47,727 bases of DNA from Flavobacterium sp. ACAM 123 (GCF_000264055.1 NZ_AJXL01000017.1:1-47727), one strand, 5' to 3'; shown: positions 25,498 through 34,862, counted from the stretch's first letter. Made by a program: numbers and translations. Notes: generated by a model from the sequence alone, not told the origin.

Positions 25498-25684
25498 AAA
25501 AGGAAAAACGTTTGTACAATGATGAAAGTTTGAGTGCTTCTGTGGTAAAAAACGACGTACTGCTGTATAAGTTTACATCGCAAATGGAGTGCGATTTATT
25601 GATAATTAAGACGGTTAGTTGCTTGTATTGGCATGCTATTTTTAGGGTTCAAGTAACAAGGCGCTTAGGGCATCGTACATCCTG

Positions 25685-26878
25685 CTAAAGTTCGCCGTTT
25701 AGGGCGTAGATTTCCATTAAATAATTCACGTAAGGTATATCGTAAGTACGGTTAGAATTGGCATTAATTTGCTCAAGACAGTAGCTTTCTGCGAGTTGCA
25801 GTTTGTTGATTTTAATTAAATTTTCAATAAGTAAAATATTAAACTGATTTTGAAATAGTCGCGGTCTAATCCTTATGTAATAATTCTCAAATAGGTCGTT
25901 TTCTGTAAAAACAGTTAAGAAAAACAGATCAAATTCCATGATAACTCTAGAATATTCGTCTCCCGAAGTACTTTTTAGAGCTGTAAATTTTTCCTCGACT
26001 AAGTGCACTACAAATTCTCTTTGTAATGGATTAATCTCTGAAAAGCTGTAAATATTTTTTACGAGCTGAAAATTATAATGCGCAAATATTTGTTTACCAA
26101 AAACTAAAGTAAAATAAAATTGTACATTTTCTTTCCACCGCTCAAAATCTTTACCGTTATAGAGTGACTTTAATAATGAATCATATATTTTTTCTATAAA
26201 TCTAGTAATTCGGATACTAGAAAAATAATACTTCATTTGAAATGTATGCAATTCATCAATGATGGTGCTAATTAATTCAAATGATTTGTCATTGATGGAA
26301 TTTGCAAAAATAGGAGCAAGGACAGGTTGTAAAGAAATAGAAAGGTTGTCAACTACTTTCTTTATTTCGTTAGTTTCAATTTTTTTTCTTTTACCAATAA
26401 CAGATTGTATCGACTGTGCTATTATTTCTTTAATTGTTTCTGTATCAAAACTTATGTTTTTTTGACCAAATTCTGTTTTAAACAAAAAGTCAATTTCGCC
26501 GTTGCCTTTCAAGATCTTTGACACCCAAAGCTTTAGGGTTTCATGGTCTAAGGACGCGATAAGGACGTCTGTTTCAGAAACTTTTCTTTTTGTGGTTTTT
26601 TTTACTTTCGCAGTTAAATTTTTTTTACTAACCAAAAATAAAATTAGGGCAGTCTGATGGATACAGTTTTCACTAAAGCCGCAATCACAGGTTTTAGAAA
26701 CTATATTTTGTTTGACGTCCAAAATAATTTGGACGTCAAAACTTTTATTGCCTTCATCAACATAAGCTAAAAATTTATTTTTCTTTGCTTCATCTAAATC
26801 CCGCACAAGGAGTTTTTTTGAAGTTTTTAGCTCGTTTGCGTTTACTGTTTTTAAATAATCTAAAATACTTATTATCAT
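25685..26878 (-). CDS. SWIM zinc-finger protein of unknown function
   Basis: Residues 64-74 (CDCGFSENCIH: Cys64, Cys66, Cys72, His74) form a SWIM-type zinc finger, preceded by the typical strands VQIILDVKQNIVSKT. The remaining 300 residues are helical, rich in Phe, Ile, Asn and Lys, and match nothing I recognise. SWIM domains bind nucleic acid or protein. In some bacteria they sit with MoxR/VWA genes; no such partner is here. The gene ends at 25685 close to nothing else and lies 19 bases downstream of the M3 peptidase gene, so it may be co-transcribed with it. Confidence 0.75.
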   Translation of the reverse strand: MIISILDYLKTVNANELKTSKKLLVRDLDEAKKNKFLAYVDEGNKSFDVQIILDVKQNIVSKTCDCGFSENCIHQTALILFLVSKKNLTAKVKKTTKRKVSETDVLIASLDHETLKLWVSKILKGNGEIDFLFKTEFGQKNISFDTETIKEIIAQSIQSVIGKRKKIETNEIKKVVDNLSISLQPVLAPIFANSINDKSFELISTIIDELHTFQMKYYFSSIRITRFIEKIYDSLLKSLYNGKDFERWKENVQFYFTLVFGKQIFAHYNFQLVKNIYSFSEINPLQREFVVHLVEEKFTALKSTSGDEYSRVIMEFDLFFLTVFTENDLFENYYIRIRPRLFQNQFNILLIENLIKINKLQLAESYCLEQINANSNRTYDIPYVNYLMEIYALNGEL

Positions 26879-26897
26879 GAAGTCAAAGTTGTAAAAT

Positions 26898-28925
26898 CTA
26901 CAATAATCCTGCTCTTTTTAGCAAAGCATCCGGGCTTGGTTCGTGTCCTCTGAATCGTTTGTACAGAAGCATCGGATGCTCAGTTCCACCTTTAGAAAGA
27001 ATATTGTCTTTAAATTTAGCAGCGACCTCCTTACTGAAAATTCCTTTTTCTTGGAAGAATTCAAAAGCGTCAGCATCGAGAACTTCAGCCCATTTGTAGC
27101 TGTAATATCCTGCAGAATATCCACCCTGAAAGATATGGGAGAAAGCAGTGCTCATCACATTTTCTTTTACATCAGGAAACAATTGCGTTTCTGCAAATTG
27201 CGCGGTTTCAAATGCCTTAATATCTTTTATATTAGATGGGTCTTGTGCGTGCCATCCCATGTCTAGGATCCCAAAACTCAACTGGCGCATGGTTACCATT
27301 CCTTCTTGAAAGTTAGCGCTTTCCTTGATTTTTTGAACTAACTCGATAGGAATCATTTCATTCGTTTTGTAATGGTAAGCAAATAAGGCTAGTGCCTCCG
27401 GTTCGTAGCACCAGTTTTCCATAATCTGGCTTGGCAATTCCACAAAATCCCAATACACTGATGTTCCGGATAAACTCGGATACCTTGTGTTGGCTAACAT
27501 ACCATGTAAAGCATGCCCAAATTCATGAAATAATGTAGTCACTTCATTGAAAGTCAAAAGGGATGGTTTTGTTTCGGTAGGTTTCGTGAAATTACATACA
27601 ATAGAAATGTGGGGTCTTTCGTTTATTTCGTCTTTAACAAATTGCGATTTGTATGAAGTCATCCAGGCACCATTGCGTTTTCCTTTTCTTGGAAAAAAAT
27701 CAGCATAGAAAATAGAAACAAGTTTGCCATCACTATCTTTCACTTCGTAGGTTGTGACTTCGTCATTGTATTTGTCAATTTCGAAAGATTCTTCAAAGGT
27801 GATTCCGTATAATTTTTGTGCCACAGTAAATGCACCATTTAGCACTTTTTCTAGTTGAAAATAAGGCTTTAGCTTTTCGTCGTCTAAATTGAATAGTTCT
27901 TGTTTCAACTTTTCGGAGTAATATGCGCCGTCCCATTTCTCCAGTTGCTCTATTCCATCGAGTTTTTTGGCGAAAGCCGTTAATTCTGCAAATTCTTTTA
28001 GTGCAGCTGGTTTTGCTTTTTCTAATAAGTCTTTGGAGAATGTTTTGACTTTTTCAGGACTCTCAGCCATTCGTTCTTCAAGTACAAAATCAGCATGACT
28101 GGCATATCCTAAAAGCTGTGCCCGATCAAAACGCAATTTAGCAATTTTAAAAACATTTTGTTGGTTGTCTAATCCATTGTTTTGGAAACCTTTGGCACCA
28201 AAAGCAATAGCCATCTTCTTGCGCAACTCTCGGTTATCAGCATATGTCACAAAGGGAATGTAGCTCGGATGATCCAACGTGAAGATCCAGCCTTCTTTTT
28301 CTTCGCTTTTCGCCAAAGAACGAGCGGCTTCAATGGTGCCTTCCGGTAGTCCGGAGAGCTCTTTTTCATCGGTAAGATGCAATTGAAAAGCTCGAGTTTC
28401 GGCTAATACGTTTTCGCCAAACTGTAAACTTGTCTTAGATAGTTCTTTGTCAATTTCACGAAGTTTGATTTTCTTGTCTTCCTCTAGATTAGCACCGTTT
28501 CGTGAAAAGCTTTTGTATTTTTCGTTCAATAAAGTAGTTTGCTCTGTGTTCAGGTTCAACGTTGCTTTTTGTTCATGTACTGCTTTCACTTTAGCAAATA
28601 GTTCAGTATTCAGTCGGATATCGTTCCCGAAATCCGATAATAATGGAGAAACTTCCTGAGCGATTTTTTGGATTTCATCATTGGTTTCCGCTGAATTCAA
28701 ATTGAAAAAAATGCTCGAAAGACGATCTAGGGTGTATCCGCTGAAGTCTAAAGCTTCAATAGTATTTATGAAAGTGGGTGCCTCTTCGTTTTGAACAATG
28801 GAATCAATTTCGGCTTTTGCCAATGCGATTCCTTCGATGAAAGCAGGAAGGTAGTCCTCATTTTTTATTTTCGAAAAAGGGGCCGTATCATATTTTGTGT
28901 TAAATGTGGTCGTTAATATTTTCAT
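26898..28925 (-). CDS. M3-family metallopeptidase (oligopeptidase A / Dcp type)
   Basis: This cytoplasmic-type oligopeptidase has about 675 aa. The zinc site is FHEFGHALHGM (HEFGH), with the third ligand Glu in FVELPSQIMENW. The end SKGGTEHPMLLYKRFRGHEP is typical of the family. The start used is the ATG ending at 28925 (MKILTTTFNTKYDTAPF). An ATG at 28961 would add 12 residues that lie in the untranslated leader. It degrades short peptides. No signal peptide is seen, which favours an intracellular form. Confidence 0.95.
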   Translation of the reverse strand: MKILTTTFNTKYDTAPFSKIKNEDYLPAFIEGIALAKAEIDSIVQNEEAPTFINTIEALDFSGYTLDRLSSIFFNLNSAETNDEIQKIAQEVSPLLSDFGNDIRLNTELFAKVKAVHEQKATLNLNTEQTTLLNEKYKSFSRNGANLEEDKKIKLREIDKELSKTSLQFGENVLAETRAFQLHLTDEKELSGLPEGTIEAARSLAKSEEKEGWIFTLDHPSYIPFVTYADNRELRKKMAIAFGAKGFQNNGLDNQQNVFKIAKLRFDRAQLLGYASHADFVLEERMAESPEKVKTFSKDLLEKAKPAALKEFAELTAFAKKLDGIEQLEKWDGAYYSEKLKQELFNLDDEKLKPYFQLEKVLNGAFTVAQKLYGITFEESFEIDKYNDEVTTYEVKDSDGKLVSIFYADFFPRKGKRNGAWMTSYKSQFVKDEINERPHISIVCNFTKPTETKPSLLTFNEVTTLFHEFGHALHGMLANTRYPSLSGTSVYWDFVELPSQIMENWCYEPEALALFAYHYKTNEMIPIELVQKIKESANFQEGMVTMRQLSFGILDMGWHAQDPSNIKDIKAFETAQFAETQLFPDVKENVMSTAFSHIFQGGYSAGYYSYKWAEVLDADAFEFFQEKGIFSKEVAAKFKDNILSKGGTEHPMLLYKRFRGHEPSPDALLKRAGLL

Positions 28926-28972
28926 TATGTAGTCATTAATTATGTTTCGTTGAAACAGCATAGTTTCAGTTA

Positions 28973-28980
28973 CAAAGATA
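28973..28980 (-). promoter_or_regulatory. -7 box of the M3 peptidase gene
   Basis: TATCTTTG on the minus strand, 47 bases upstream of the ATG, with a T-rich -33 region but no exact TTG. It argues for the shorter start codon, since the longer one would begin only about six bases past the expected transcription start. Confidence 0.5.
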
Positions 28981-29127
28981 GGGATTTATTAAAAAAATAA
29001 AGATTGCTCTAGGAGTTGATTACTGTTAAACTTAATGAAATGCCGAGCCCTCTGTGGTGAAAAAAGGGTATATTGGTAACTAGTTTCGGCAGTAGAGAAA
29101 CTAATTATTAAAAATTAAAAATACGAT

Positions 29128-29799
29128 ATGAATTATCAGGTAAAAATACAAAGCATCAACACGGTTGATGAAATTAAAGAATATTGGAGTGACGATGACT
29201 ATGTTCAGTTATTGGGAAAGTTTGATTATCCAGAGGCCTCCAGTGCCAAAAAAGAAAACTTAAGTGAGTTGCTGTCTATGGCAATCACTGATTTTGAGCC
29301 TAACGAGGCTGCTGCAATAGTATTGGAATATAAATTAGCGGATCTTTTGAATGAAGGTCAAATACAACAGATTTCAAACGATATGCTTATCGATAAAATC
29401 TGTGAAGAATATCCTGAAATAGGGATGCAAGCCGCTTTGTTTCACATCAATCAATTGCTTTTTAAAGCCTATAATGGGAAATTTCCAAATGCGAAAGCCA
29501 CCGTTATAGAGTTTTCAATGACAGCTGCCAAGGAGGAAGCCACGAAAAAATTGACTAAAGAAAATGTTCTGAAATTATTTAGCACAGGATTATCCGACCG
29601 TAATATCATCAAAAGATTATTTGACGATCAAATGCATCAAAACGCTGCTTTTCCCGAAGCTGAAAATATTCTTTGGGATTTATCCACCTCAGATGATATC
29701 AATTATAAATTGAACACTTCAGAAAATTGGTTAAAAAGTGAAGACTTTATAGCTTCTGAATTTGAAGGGGTTTTAGAAGAAGTTGCAGAAGAAGCGTAG
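29128..29799 (+). CDS. Acidic protein of unknown function
   Basis: I do not recognise this 223-residue protein. It is rich in Glu/Asp and helical, with no membrane segment, signal or cysteine-rich site. Recognisable stretches include DEIKEYWSDDDYVQLLGKFD, AAIVLEYKLADLLNEGQIQQ and LSDRNIIKRLFDDQM. It ends EGVLEEVAEEA. It is well framed, monocistronic and closed by a bidirectional terminator, so it is a real gene, probably a soluble cytoplasmic protein. Confidence 0.7.
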   Translation: MNYQVKIQSINTVDEIKEYWSDDDYVQLLGKFDYPEASSAKKENLSELLSMAITDFEPNEAAAIVLEYKLADLLNEGQIQQISNDMLIDKICEEYPEIGMQAALFHINQLLFKAYNGKFPNAKATVIEFSMTAAKEEATKKLTKENVLKLFSTGLSDRNIIKRLFDDQMHQNAAFPEAENILWDLSTSDDINYKLNTSENWLKSEDFIASEFEGVLEEVAEEA

Positions 29800-29836
29800 T
29801 TAAAAAATCGCTTCTTTTAATAGGGCACACGTATAT

Positions 29837-29872
29837 AAAAAAAAGCTTCTCGTTATTGAGGTAGCTTTTTTT
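29837..29872. terminator. Bidirectional terminator between the acidic protein gene and purE
   Basis: AAAAAAAAGCT (from 29837) and AGCTTTTTTT (to 29872) pair around an inner CTC/GAG, giving a stem with A-run and T-run on opposite sides. It can stop transcription from both convergent genes; purE ends 12 bases further. Confidence 0.75.
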
Positions 29873-29883
29873 AGTTATTTAAA

Positions 29884-30369
29884 TTATTTTTTAAGAAGAC
29901 TTTCAGAAGCAATAATTACGGATTCTTTTAGTCCCACCTTATATTGTATCACTTTATCTAATACGCTTTTGTCCTGAATTCCGATGATTTGAGCTGCCAA
30001 TATTCCTGCATTTTTAGCTCCGTTTAACGCTACAGTAGCTACTGGAACTCCTCCTGGCATTTGCAGGATTGATAAAATACTATCCCAGCCATCGATGGAG
30101 TTGCTTGATTTTACAGGAACTCCAATCACTGGAAGCGGTGACATTGAGGCTACCATCCCTGGTAAATGTGCTGCACCGCCGGCGCCGGCAATAATTACCG
30201 AAATCCCACGTGTGTGTGCGTTTTGACTAAAATCGAATAATTTCTCAGGTGTTCTGTGTGCTGAAACGATGTCAACTTCTATTTCTATATCAAACCCTTT
30301 TAGGATTTCTATGGCTTCTTGCATTACGGGCATATCTGAGATACTTCCCATTATTACGGCTACTTTCAT
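29884..30369 (-). CDS. purE: N5-carboxyaminoimidazole ribonucleotide mutase (PurE, class I)
   Basis: PurE moves the carboxyl group of N5-CAIR to give CAIR in de novo purine synthesis. The 161-residue protein shows VAVIMGSISDMPVM at the start, the active-site SAHRTPEKLFDF, and AGAGGAAHLPGMVAS. It lies downstream of purK, its pathway partner, with an 83-base gap holding a C/G-rich palindromic element. Confidence 0.97.
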   Translation of the reverse strand: MKVAVIMGSISDMPVMQEAIEILKGFDIEIEVDIVSAHRTPEKLFDFSQNAHTRGISVIIAGAGGAAHLPGMVASMSPLPVIGVPVKSSNSIDGWDSILSILQMPGGVPVATVALNGAKNAGILAAQIIGIQDKSVLDKVIQYKVGLKESVIIASESLLKK

Positions 30370-30376
30370 AATAGAA

Positions 30377-30473
30377 CCCTAACCCCGTAAGGGGAATACC
30401 TACTAGGGGTGGGTAGGGTTTTTAGTTAGTTTTCATTTTTGACAGGCCTTAGCTACCCCTTTGGGGTTGGGAG
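30377..30473. repeat. C/G-rich palindromic element between purK and purE
   Basis: CCCTAACCCCGTAAGGGG (from about 30377), GGGGTGGGTAGGG (to about 30419) and TACCCCTTTGGGGTTGGGAG (about 30453-30472) are related, mutually inverted blocks in otherwise AT-rich DNA. The last block supplies the final codons of purK (SLPTPKG and the TAG). It looks like an interspersed element that landed at the 3' end of purK. Confidence 0.55.
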
Positions 30474-31622
30474 GCTTATCACTCTAATTGTGTTTTTAAC
30501 GTCTTCGGCAATTCTTCGTGCTTCGTTAATGTCAGCATTTACAATAGTAACATGTCCCATTTTCCTGAAGGCGCGCGTCATTTTTTTACCGTAAATATGC
30601 GGTGTGACGCCATTCCAGCCTAATATTTTTTCGATGTTTTCGTAAATAACCTCACCTGAATAACCTTCGGCACCTACTAAGTTAACCATTATTCCAGCTA
30701 CTTTACTGTCGGTATTCCCCAAAGGTAAATCGAGAATGGCTCGAAGGTGGTTTTCAAATTGAGAAGTATAACTGGCTTCAATAGAATAGTGTCCTGAATT
30801 ATGAGGTCTGGGCGCTACTTCGTTTATTAAAATGTCGTCGTTTTCAGTTTGAAACATTTCAACGGCTAACAAGCCTACATGATTAAATTTCTCAGAAACT
30901 TGCAAGGCAATAGCTCTTGCTTTTTTGGCTACTGCATCATCAATTCTTGCGGGACAAATAACATATTCTACCTGATTGGCTTCCGGGTGAAATTCCATTT
31001 CGACCACAGGATAGGTTCTGATTTCCCCCGAAGGATTTCGACAGACAATAACGGCTAGTTCATTTTTGAATGGGACCATGTCTTCGGCGATGCATTCTAC
31101 ATTGGGAAGGTTGTCTAAATCTGAGATTTGTCGGATCACTTTTACACCGTTTCCGTCATAGCCAAATTCGGTACATTTCCACACAAAAGGCATTCTTAAT
31201 TTAGAATCAAGGATGTCAATAATTATGCTTTTTAGATTTTCGAAGCGTTTGAATTTTGCGGTGGGGATGTTATGTTCTGAATAAAAGGCCTTTTGAATTC
31301 CTTTATTCTGAATGAGTGTTAGTGTTTTTGGCGAAGGATATACTTTCAATCCTTCCTTTTCTAATTGTACCAATGCATCAAGATTAACGAGTTCAATTTC
31401 GAACGTTAAAACATCAACTTTCTTTCCGAAATTATAAACGGTGTCAAAATCCATCAAATCTCCTTTGAAGAATTGATCACATGAAATTTTGCAAGGGGCT
31501 TCATCGCTAGGATCCAAAACATAGGTTTGTATATCAAATTTTCGGGTGTCAAACAAAAGCATTTTGCCCAGTTGTCCACCACCTAATATTCCTAATTTAA
31601 AATCAGAAGAAAAATAATTCAT
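30453..31622 (-). CDS. purK: 5-(carboxyamino)imidazole ribonucleotide synthase
   Basis: PurK is an ATP-grasp enzyme making N5-CAIR from AIR, bicarbonate and ATP. The 389-residue protein starts with the dinucleotide-like LGILGGGQLGKMLL. It carries PFVWKCTEFGYDGNGVKV and the metal-binding end LINEVAPRPHNSGHYSIEA. The last residues, SLPTPKG, are encoded by a C/G-rich repeat block and probably replace the native terminus without harm. It precedes purE. Confidence 0.97.
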   Translation of the reverse strand: MNYFSSDFKLGILGGGQLGKMLLFDTRKFDIQTYVLDPSDEAPCKISCDQFFKGDLMDFDTVYNFGKKVDVLTFEIELVNLDALVQLEKEGLKVYPSPKTLTLIQNKGIQKAFYSEHNIPTAKFKRFENLKSIIIDILDSKLRMPFVWKCTEFGYDGNGVKVIRQISDLDNLPNVECIAEDMVPFKNELAVIVCRNPSGEIRTYPVVEMEFHPEANQVEYVICPARIDDAVAKKARAIALQVSEKFNHVGLLAVEMFQTENDDILINEVAPRPHNSGHYSIEASYTSQFENHLRAILDLPLGNTDSKVAGIMVNLVGAEGYSGEVIYENIEKILGWNGVTPHIYGKKMTRAFRKMGHVTIVNADINEARRIAEDVKNTIRVISLPTPKG

Positions 31623-31654
31623 TTGTTTTAGTTATTGTTTGTTAACGGTCAAAT

Positions 31655-31680
31655 GCAATCGCTACGCTCGTGTCATTGCG
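31655..31680. repeat. Small GC-rich hairpin in the purK leader
   Basis: GCAAT (31655-31659) and ATTGC (31675-31679) bracket CGCTACGCTCGTGTC, a GC-rich island in the purK leader. Its outer end TGTCATTGCG is shared with the repeat at 14600. It could be a fragment of the same repeat family. Confidence 0.35.
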
Positions 31681-31697
31681 TCGTTGTTTGTTACTTG

Positions 31698-31705
31698 CAA
31701 AGATA
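31698..31705 (-). promoter_or_regulatory. -7 box for purK-purE
   Basis: TATCTTTG on the minus strand fits TAnnTTTG and would give a leader of about 70 bases before the purK ATG at 31622. No exact TTG is seen at -33. Confidence 0.45.
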
Positions 31706-31734
31706 CTTTATAATGATTGAATTGGAAAATGCTA

Positions 31735-32261
31735 TTATATTTTCTTCAAAATTTCTCTTGCAACGGCTTTGTAAGCAGCAGAATGTTTGTAGTAATCGTC
31801 ACTAAGAATGCGTTTTAATTCAGGATAAATCCAATTGTTTTTTTTACCTAGTTCAAACAAAGTGCGAACGGCATAGACTTTTGTAGCTACTTTTAGGACT
31901 TCATCAATCAGCCATTCAAAGCAGCTTTCCATAATTTGTTGTTCTTGTGTGTTTCATAAATGAAGATGCTGGCTTGAGAACATACAGATTTTGGAAATAG
32001 AACGCAACGCGCTTTCATTTGTGAATTTTGAAAGACTAAGGCAAAAAATGGAAGGTAATCTGTTGCAAAATGGAGCTTTTTTTCTAAAACTACTTGGAGA
32101 ATCCAGCAGGCTTTGTGGTGATTTTTGTTGTCTATGTTTAAAGCTAGTTCGAGTAAACTAGGAAATAAGTTAGCATTGACTAAAACAAGCTGCGCATTTT
32201 CTTCTCTACTGGTTCTAAGGGTAGAACTGCTAGCTATGTTTTTATGGAGTGCACTATTCAT
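31735..32261 (-). pseudogene. Frameshifted gene for a HEAT-like flavobacterial protein
   Basis: Two reading frames together give one protein of about 175-180 residues. The first (MNSALHK...NAQLVLVNANLFPSLLEL, HHKACWILQVVLEKKL, TDYLPFFALVF) runs to about 32026. After a one-base loss in an A run it continues as FTNESALRSISKICMF, with a TGA stop at 31954-31956. It then resumes as TQEQQIMESCFEWLIDE, AVRTLFELGKKNNWIYPELK and SAAYKAVAREILKKI. The helical pattern resembles a small protein that databases, as I recall, often mislabel adenylosuccinate lyase. One frameshift plus one stop make it a recent pseudogene. Confidence 0.75.
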
Positions 32262-32337
32262 CTTAGGTAAAAACAAGTTATTTCAAATGTACGGTATTCT
32301 TATGGTTTTAAACCTGAATTTCCAACTCAGAAATTCC

Positions 32338-32345
32338 TACCTTTG
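32338..32345 (+). promoter_or_regulatory. -7 box for hpt-adk
   Basis: TACCTTTG lies 24 bases upstream of the hpt ATG at 32370, implying a leader of about 18 bases. This supports the shorter hpt start, since the TTG at 32343 overlaps the box. Confidence 0.5.
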
Positions 32346-32369
32346 TCAATTATTTTAAATAGGATAATA

Positions 32370-32900
32370 ATGATTCAACTTCACGATAAACAATTTGTTC
32401 CGTTTATTTCAGCTAAAGAAATACAGTTTGCAATAACAAAAATGGCTGCACAGGTAGAAGCCGATTTTGGCGATGAAACCCCTGTTTTTGTCGGAGTTTT
32501 AAATGGTGCTTTCATGGTTGTCTCTGACTTTATGAAAGCCTATAAAAAACCTTGCGAAGTTAGTTTTATAAAAATGGCTTCCTATGAAGGGACTTCTTCG
32601 ACAAATCAAGTCAAACAACTTATAGGATTAAACCAGGATTTGACAGGACGTTCTGTTATTGTGATTGAAGATATCGTTGATACAGGAAATACCTTGGTGG
32701 AATTAAAAGAATTGTTCAAAGCGCAAAATATAAAACATTTTAAAATCGCTACCCTTTTCCTTAAACCGGAAGCCTATAAAAAAGACATTAAAATAGACTA
32801 TGTCGGAATCAGAATTCCGAATAAATTTATAGTAGGTTTTGGTCTTGATTATGATGGATTAGGCAGAAATTTACCGGAAGTATACAAACTAAAAGAGTAA
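32370..32900 (+). CDS. hpt: Hypoxanthine phosphoribosyltransferase
   Basis: Hpt salvages hypoxanthine (and often guanine) to the nucleotide using PRPP. The 176-residue protein from MIQLHDKQFVPF has the PRPP-binding motif VIVIEDIVDTGNTLVELKE. FVGVLNGAFMVVSDFM is near residue 50 and VGFGLDYDGLGRNLPEVY at the end. It is followed 16 bases later by adk; both serve purine nucleotide supply, and purEK lies just to the left. Confidence 0.95.
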   Translation: MIQLHDKQFVPFISAKEIQFAITKMAAQVEADFGDETPVFVGVLNGAFMVVSDFMKAYKKPCEVSFIKMASYEGTSSTNQVKQLIGLNQDLTGRSVIVIEDIVDTGNTLVELKELFKAQNIKHFKIATLFLKPEAYKKDIKIDYVGIRIPNKFIVGFGLDYDGLGRNLPEVYKLKE

Positions 32901-32916
32901 TTAGATAACACACATT

Positions 32917-33489
32917 ATGATCAACATTGTTTTATTTGGAAAACCAGGAGCAGGAAAAGGTACTCAGGCAGAATTTTTAAAGGAAAAATATAAATTAACT
33001 CACATTTCTACTGGTGATGTTTTTCGATTTAATTTAAAAAACGATACCGATTTGGGAAAACAAGCAAGAGTTTATATGGATGCCGGTGATTTAGTACCTG
33101 ACGAATTGACTACTAAAATGCTGATTGATGAGGTCAATAAGCATCCAGATACGAATGGTATTTTATTTGACGGTTATCCAAGAACGATTTCGCAAGCAGT
33201 TGCTTTGGATGATTTTTTGAAATCTATAGATTCGAAGGTCACTGCTACGATTGCACTGGAGGCTGATGATGAAATTTTGGTTCAACGTTTGCTCGAAAGA
33301 GGAAAAACAAGCGGTAGAATTGATGATCAAGATGAAGATAAAATTAGAAATCGCTACCAAGAATACAATGAAAAAACGGCTCTATTGATGCAGTATTACA
33401 ACGATCAAGGAAAGTTTTATGCCGTAAACGGAATTGGAAGCATTCAAGAAATTACAGCGCGTTTAAGTACGGTTATTGATAATTTGTAG
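32917..33489 (+). CDS. adk: Adenylate kinase
   Basis: Adk interconverts ATP + AMP and 2 ADP. The P-loop GKPGAGKGTQ is at residues 8-17. THISTGDVFRFNLKN, DGYPRTISQA and the lid arginines in RGKTSGRIDDQDEDKIRNRY follow. At 190 residues it is the short-lid form without a zinc finger, usual in Bacteroidota. It is the second gene after hpt. Confidence 0.97.
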   Translation: MINIVLFGKPGAGKGTQAEFLKEKYKLTHISTGDVFRFNLKNDTDLGKQARVYMDAGDLVPDELTTKMLIDEVNKHPDTNGILFDGYPRTISQAVALDDFLKSIDSKVTATIALEADDEILVQRLLERGKTSGRIDDQDEDKIRNRYQEYNEKTALLMQYYNDQGKFYAVNGIGSIQEITARLSTVIDNL

Positions 33490-33572
33490 GATAAAAATAG
33501 TGTTTGATTTTTAAAGGTTGAATTTGGTTAAAACAACAATGCACTTAGAACTTTAGACTTTAAACAAGGTAA

Positions 33573-34844
33573 ATGGAAATATTGATAATATTTTTTCTGA
33601 TTTTGTTAAATGGGGTTTTCTCCATGTCTGAAATCGCATTAATTTCTGCGAGAAAAAGCAGGTTAGAAGCCTCGGCTAAAAAAGGAAATAAAAGCGCTCA
33701 AACTGCGCTTAATTTGGCTAATTCACCAAATAAATTCTTATCGACGGTTCAAATAGGAATTACGTTAATTGGTATACTTACTGGTATTTACAGCGGGGAC
33801 AAAATAACAACGGATGTGGAGACCTTTATTGTGGGCTTCACAATCTTGGTGCCCTATGCACATTCTATCGCAGTGAGTATTGTTGTCGTTATATTGACTT
33901 TTTTCTCCCTAGTTTTAGGGGAGTTGTTGCCTAAAAGAATTGGTTTGAATCATCCAGAGGCGATAGCTAAAACTTTTGCCATGCCGATGAAAATAGTGTC
34001 TGTTGTAACGGCACCGTTTATTTGGTTATTGACTAATTCTACAGAGTTTTTATTGGATATACTACAGATAAGACCTTCCTCTGATGGTAAAATTACTGAA
34101 GAGGAGATTAAGGCTATTATAAAAGAGGGTACAGAGACAGGAGAGGTTCAGGAGATTGAACAAGACATTGTAGAACGTGTGTTTTATATAGGCGACAGGA
34201 AAGTTAATTCGCTTATGACTCATAGAAAATCAGTAGTTTACCTTCCGTTAAAGTCGAGCAAACAACAGGTTAAGGAGTTTATGCTTCATGAATTACATTC
34301 CATTTATCCCGTGTACAATAAGAACTATGATGATATTGTTGGGGTGGTAAATTTGAAAAATATTTTTGCGCACATTGACGATGACGATTTCAACTTGTCA
34401 GATTTAATGACAGAGGCACCTTTCATGATGGAACAGACAACGGCATATAAAGCCTTGGAGCGGTTTAAAACAACGGGTGTTCATTATGCCATGGTAGCAG
34501 ATGAATACGGTATATTTCAAGGTGTAATCACTTTAAATGATATTCTAGAGGCCTTGGTTGGTAATGTTTCGGACTTTTATAGAGAAGAGTTTGAATTGGT
34601 CAAAAGAGAAGATGGAACATGGCTGGTTGACGGGCATTATTCGTTGCATGATTTTCTGACCTACTTTGACTTGGATGAATTAATAAATGATTATGACGTG
34701 ACAACGGTGGGGGGATTAGTAATGACCGAACTTTCGCATATTCCAAAACAAGGTGAAAAATTGATTTGGAAGAAATTTCAGTTGGAAGTAATTGATATGG
34801 ACGGTGTGAAGATTGATAAGATACTGGTGAAAGCCTTAAAATAA
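33573..34844 (+). CDS. CNNM/CorC-type membrane protein (hemolysin-like)
   Basis: Three domains occur in order: a DUF21 membrane domain with about four helices (residues 1 to about 180, with SEIALISARKSRLE and LGELLPKRIGL); a CBS pair (about 195-335, from VNSLMTHRKSVVYLPL to GVITLNDILEALVG); and a C-terminal CorC/HlyC domain (REDGTWLVDGHYSLHDFL). This family is tied to Mg2+/Co2+ efflux or tolerance; the name hemolysin is historical. It is monocistronic, 83 bases after adk. Confidence 0.92.
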   Translation: MEILIIFFLILLNGVFSMSEIALISARKSRLEASAKKGNKSAQTALNLANSPNKFLSTVQIGITLIGILTGIYSGDKITTDVETFIVGFTILVPYAHSIAVSIVVVILTFFSLVLGELLPKRIGLNHPEAIAKTFAMPMKIVSVVTAPFIWLLTNSTEFLLDILQIRPSSDGKITEEEIKAIIKEGTETGEVQEIEQDIVERVFYIGDRKVNSLMTHRKSVVYLPLKSSKQQVKEFMLHELHSIYPVYNKNYDDIVGVVNLKNIFAHIDDDDFNLSDLMTEAPFMMEQTTAYKALERFKTTGVHYAMVADEYGIFQGVITLNDILEALVGNVSDFYREEFELVKREDGTWLVDGHYSLHDFLTYFDLDELINDYDVTTVGGLVMTELSHIPKQGEKLIWKKFQLEVIDMDGVKIDKILVKALK

Positions 34845-34862
34845 TAGTGTTCAGTATTCCGT

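Noticed and set aside
25446..25688. Plus-strand 80-codon frame
   Set aside because: It starts inside the UbiA-like gene and has no coding character past that gene's stop; 25498-25684 looks non-coding.
31735..32261. Adenylosuccinate lyase (purB)
   Set aside because: Far too short and lacking lyase signatures; only the common database label and the nearness of purK would suggest it.
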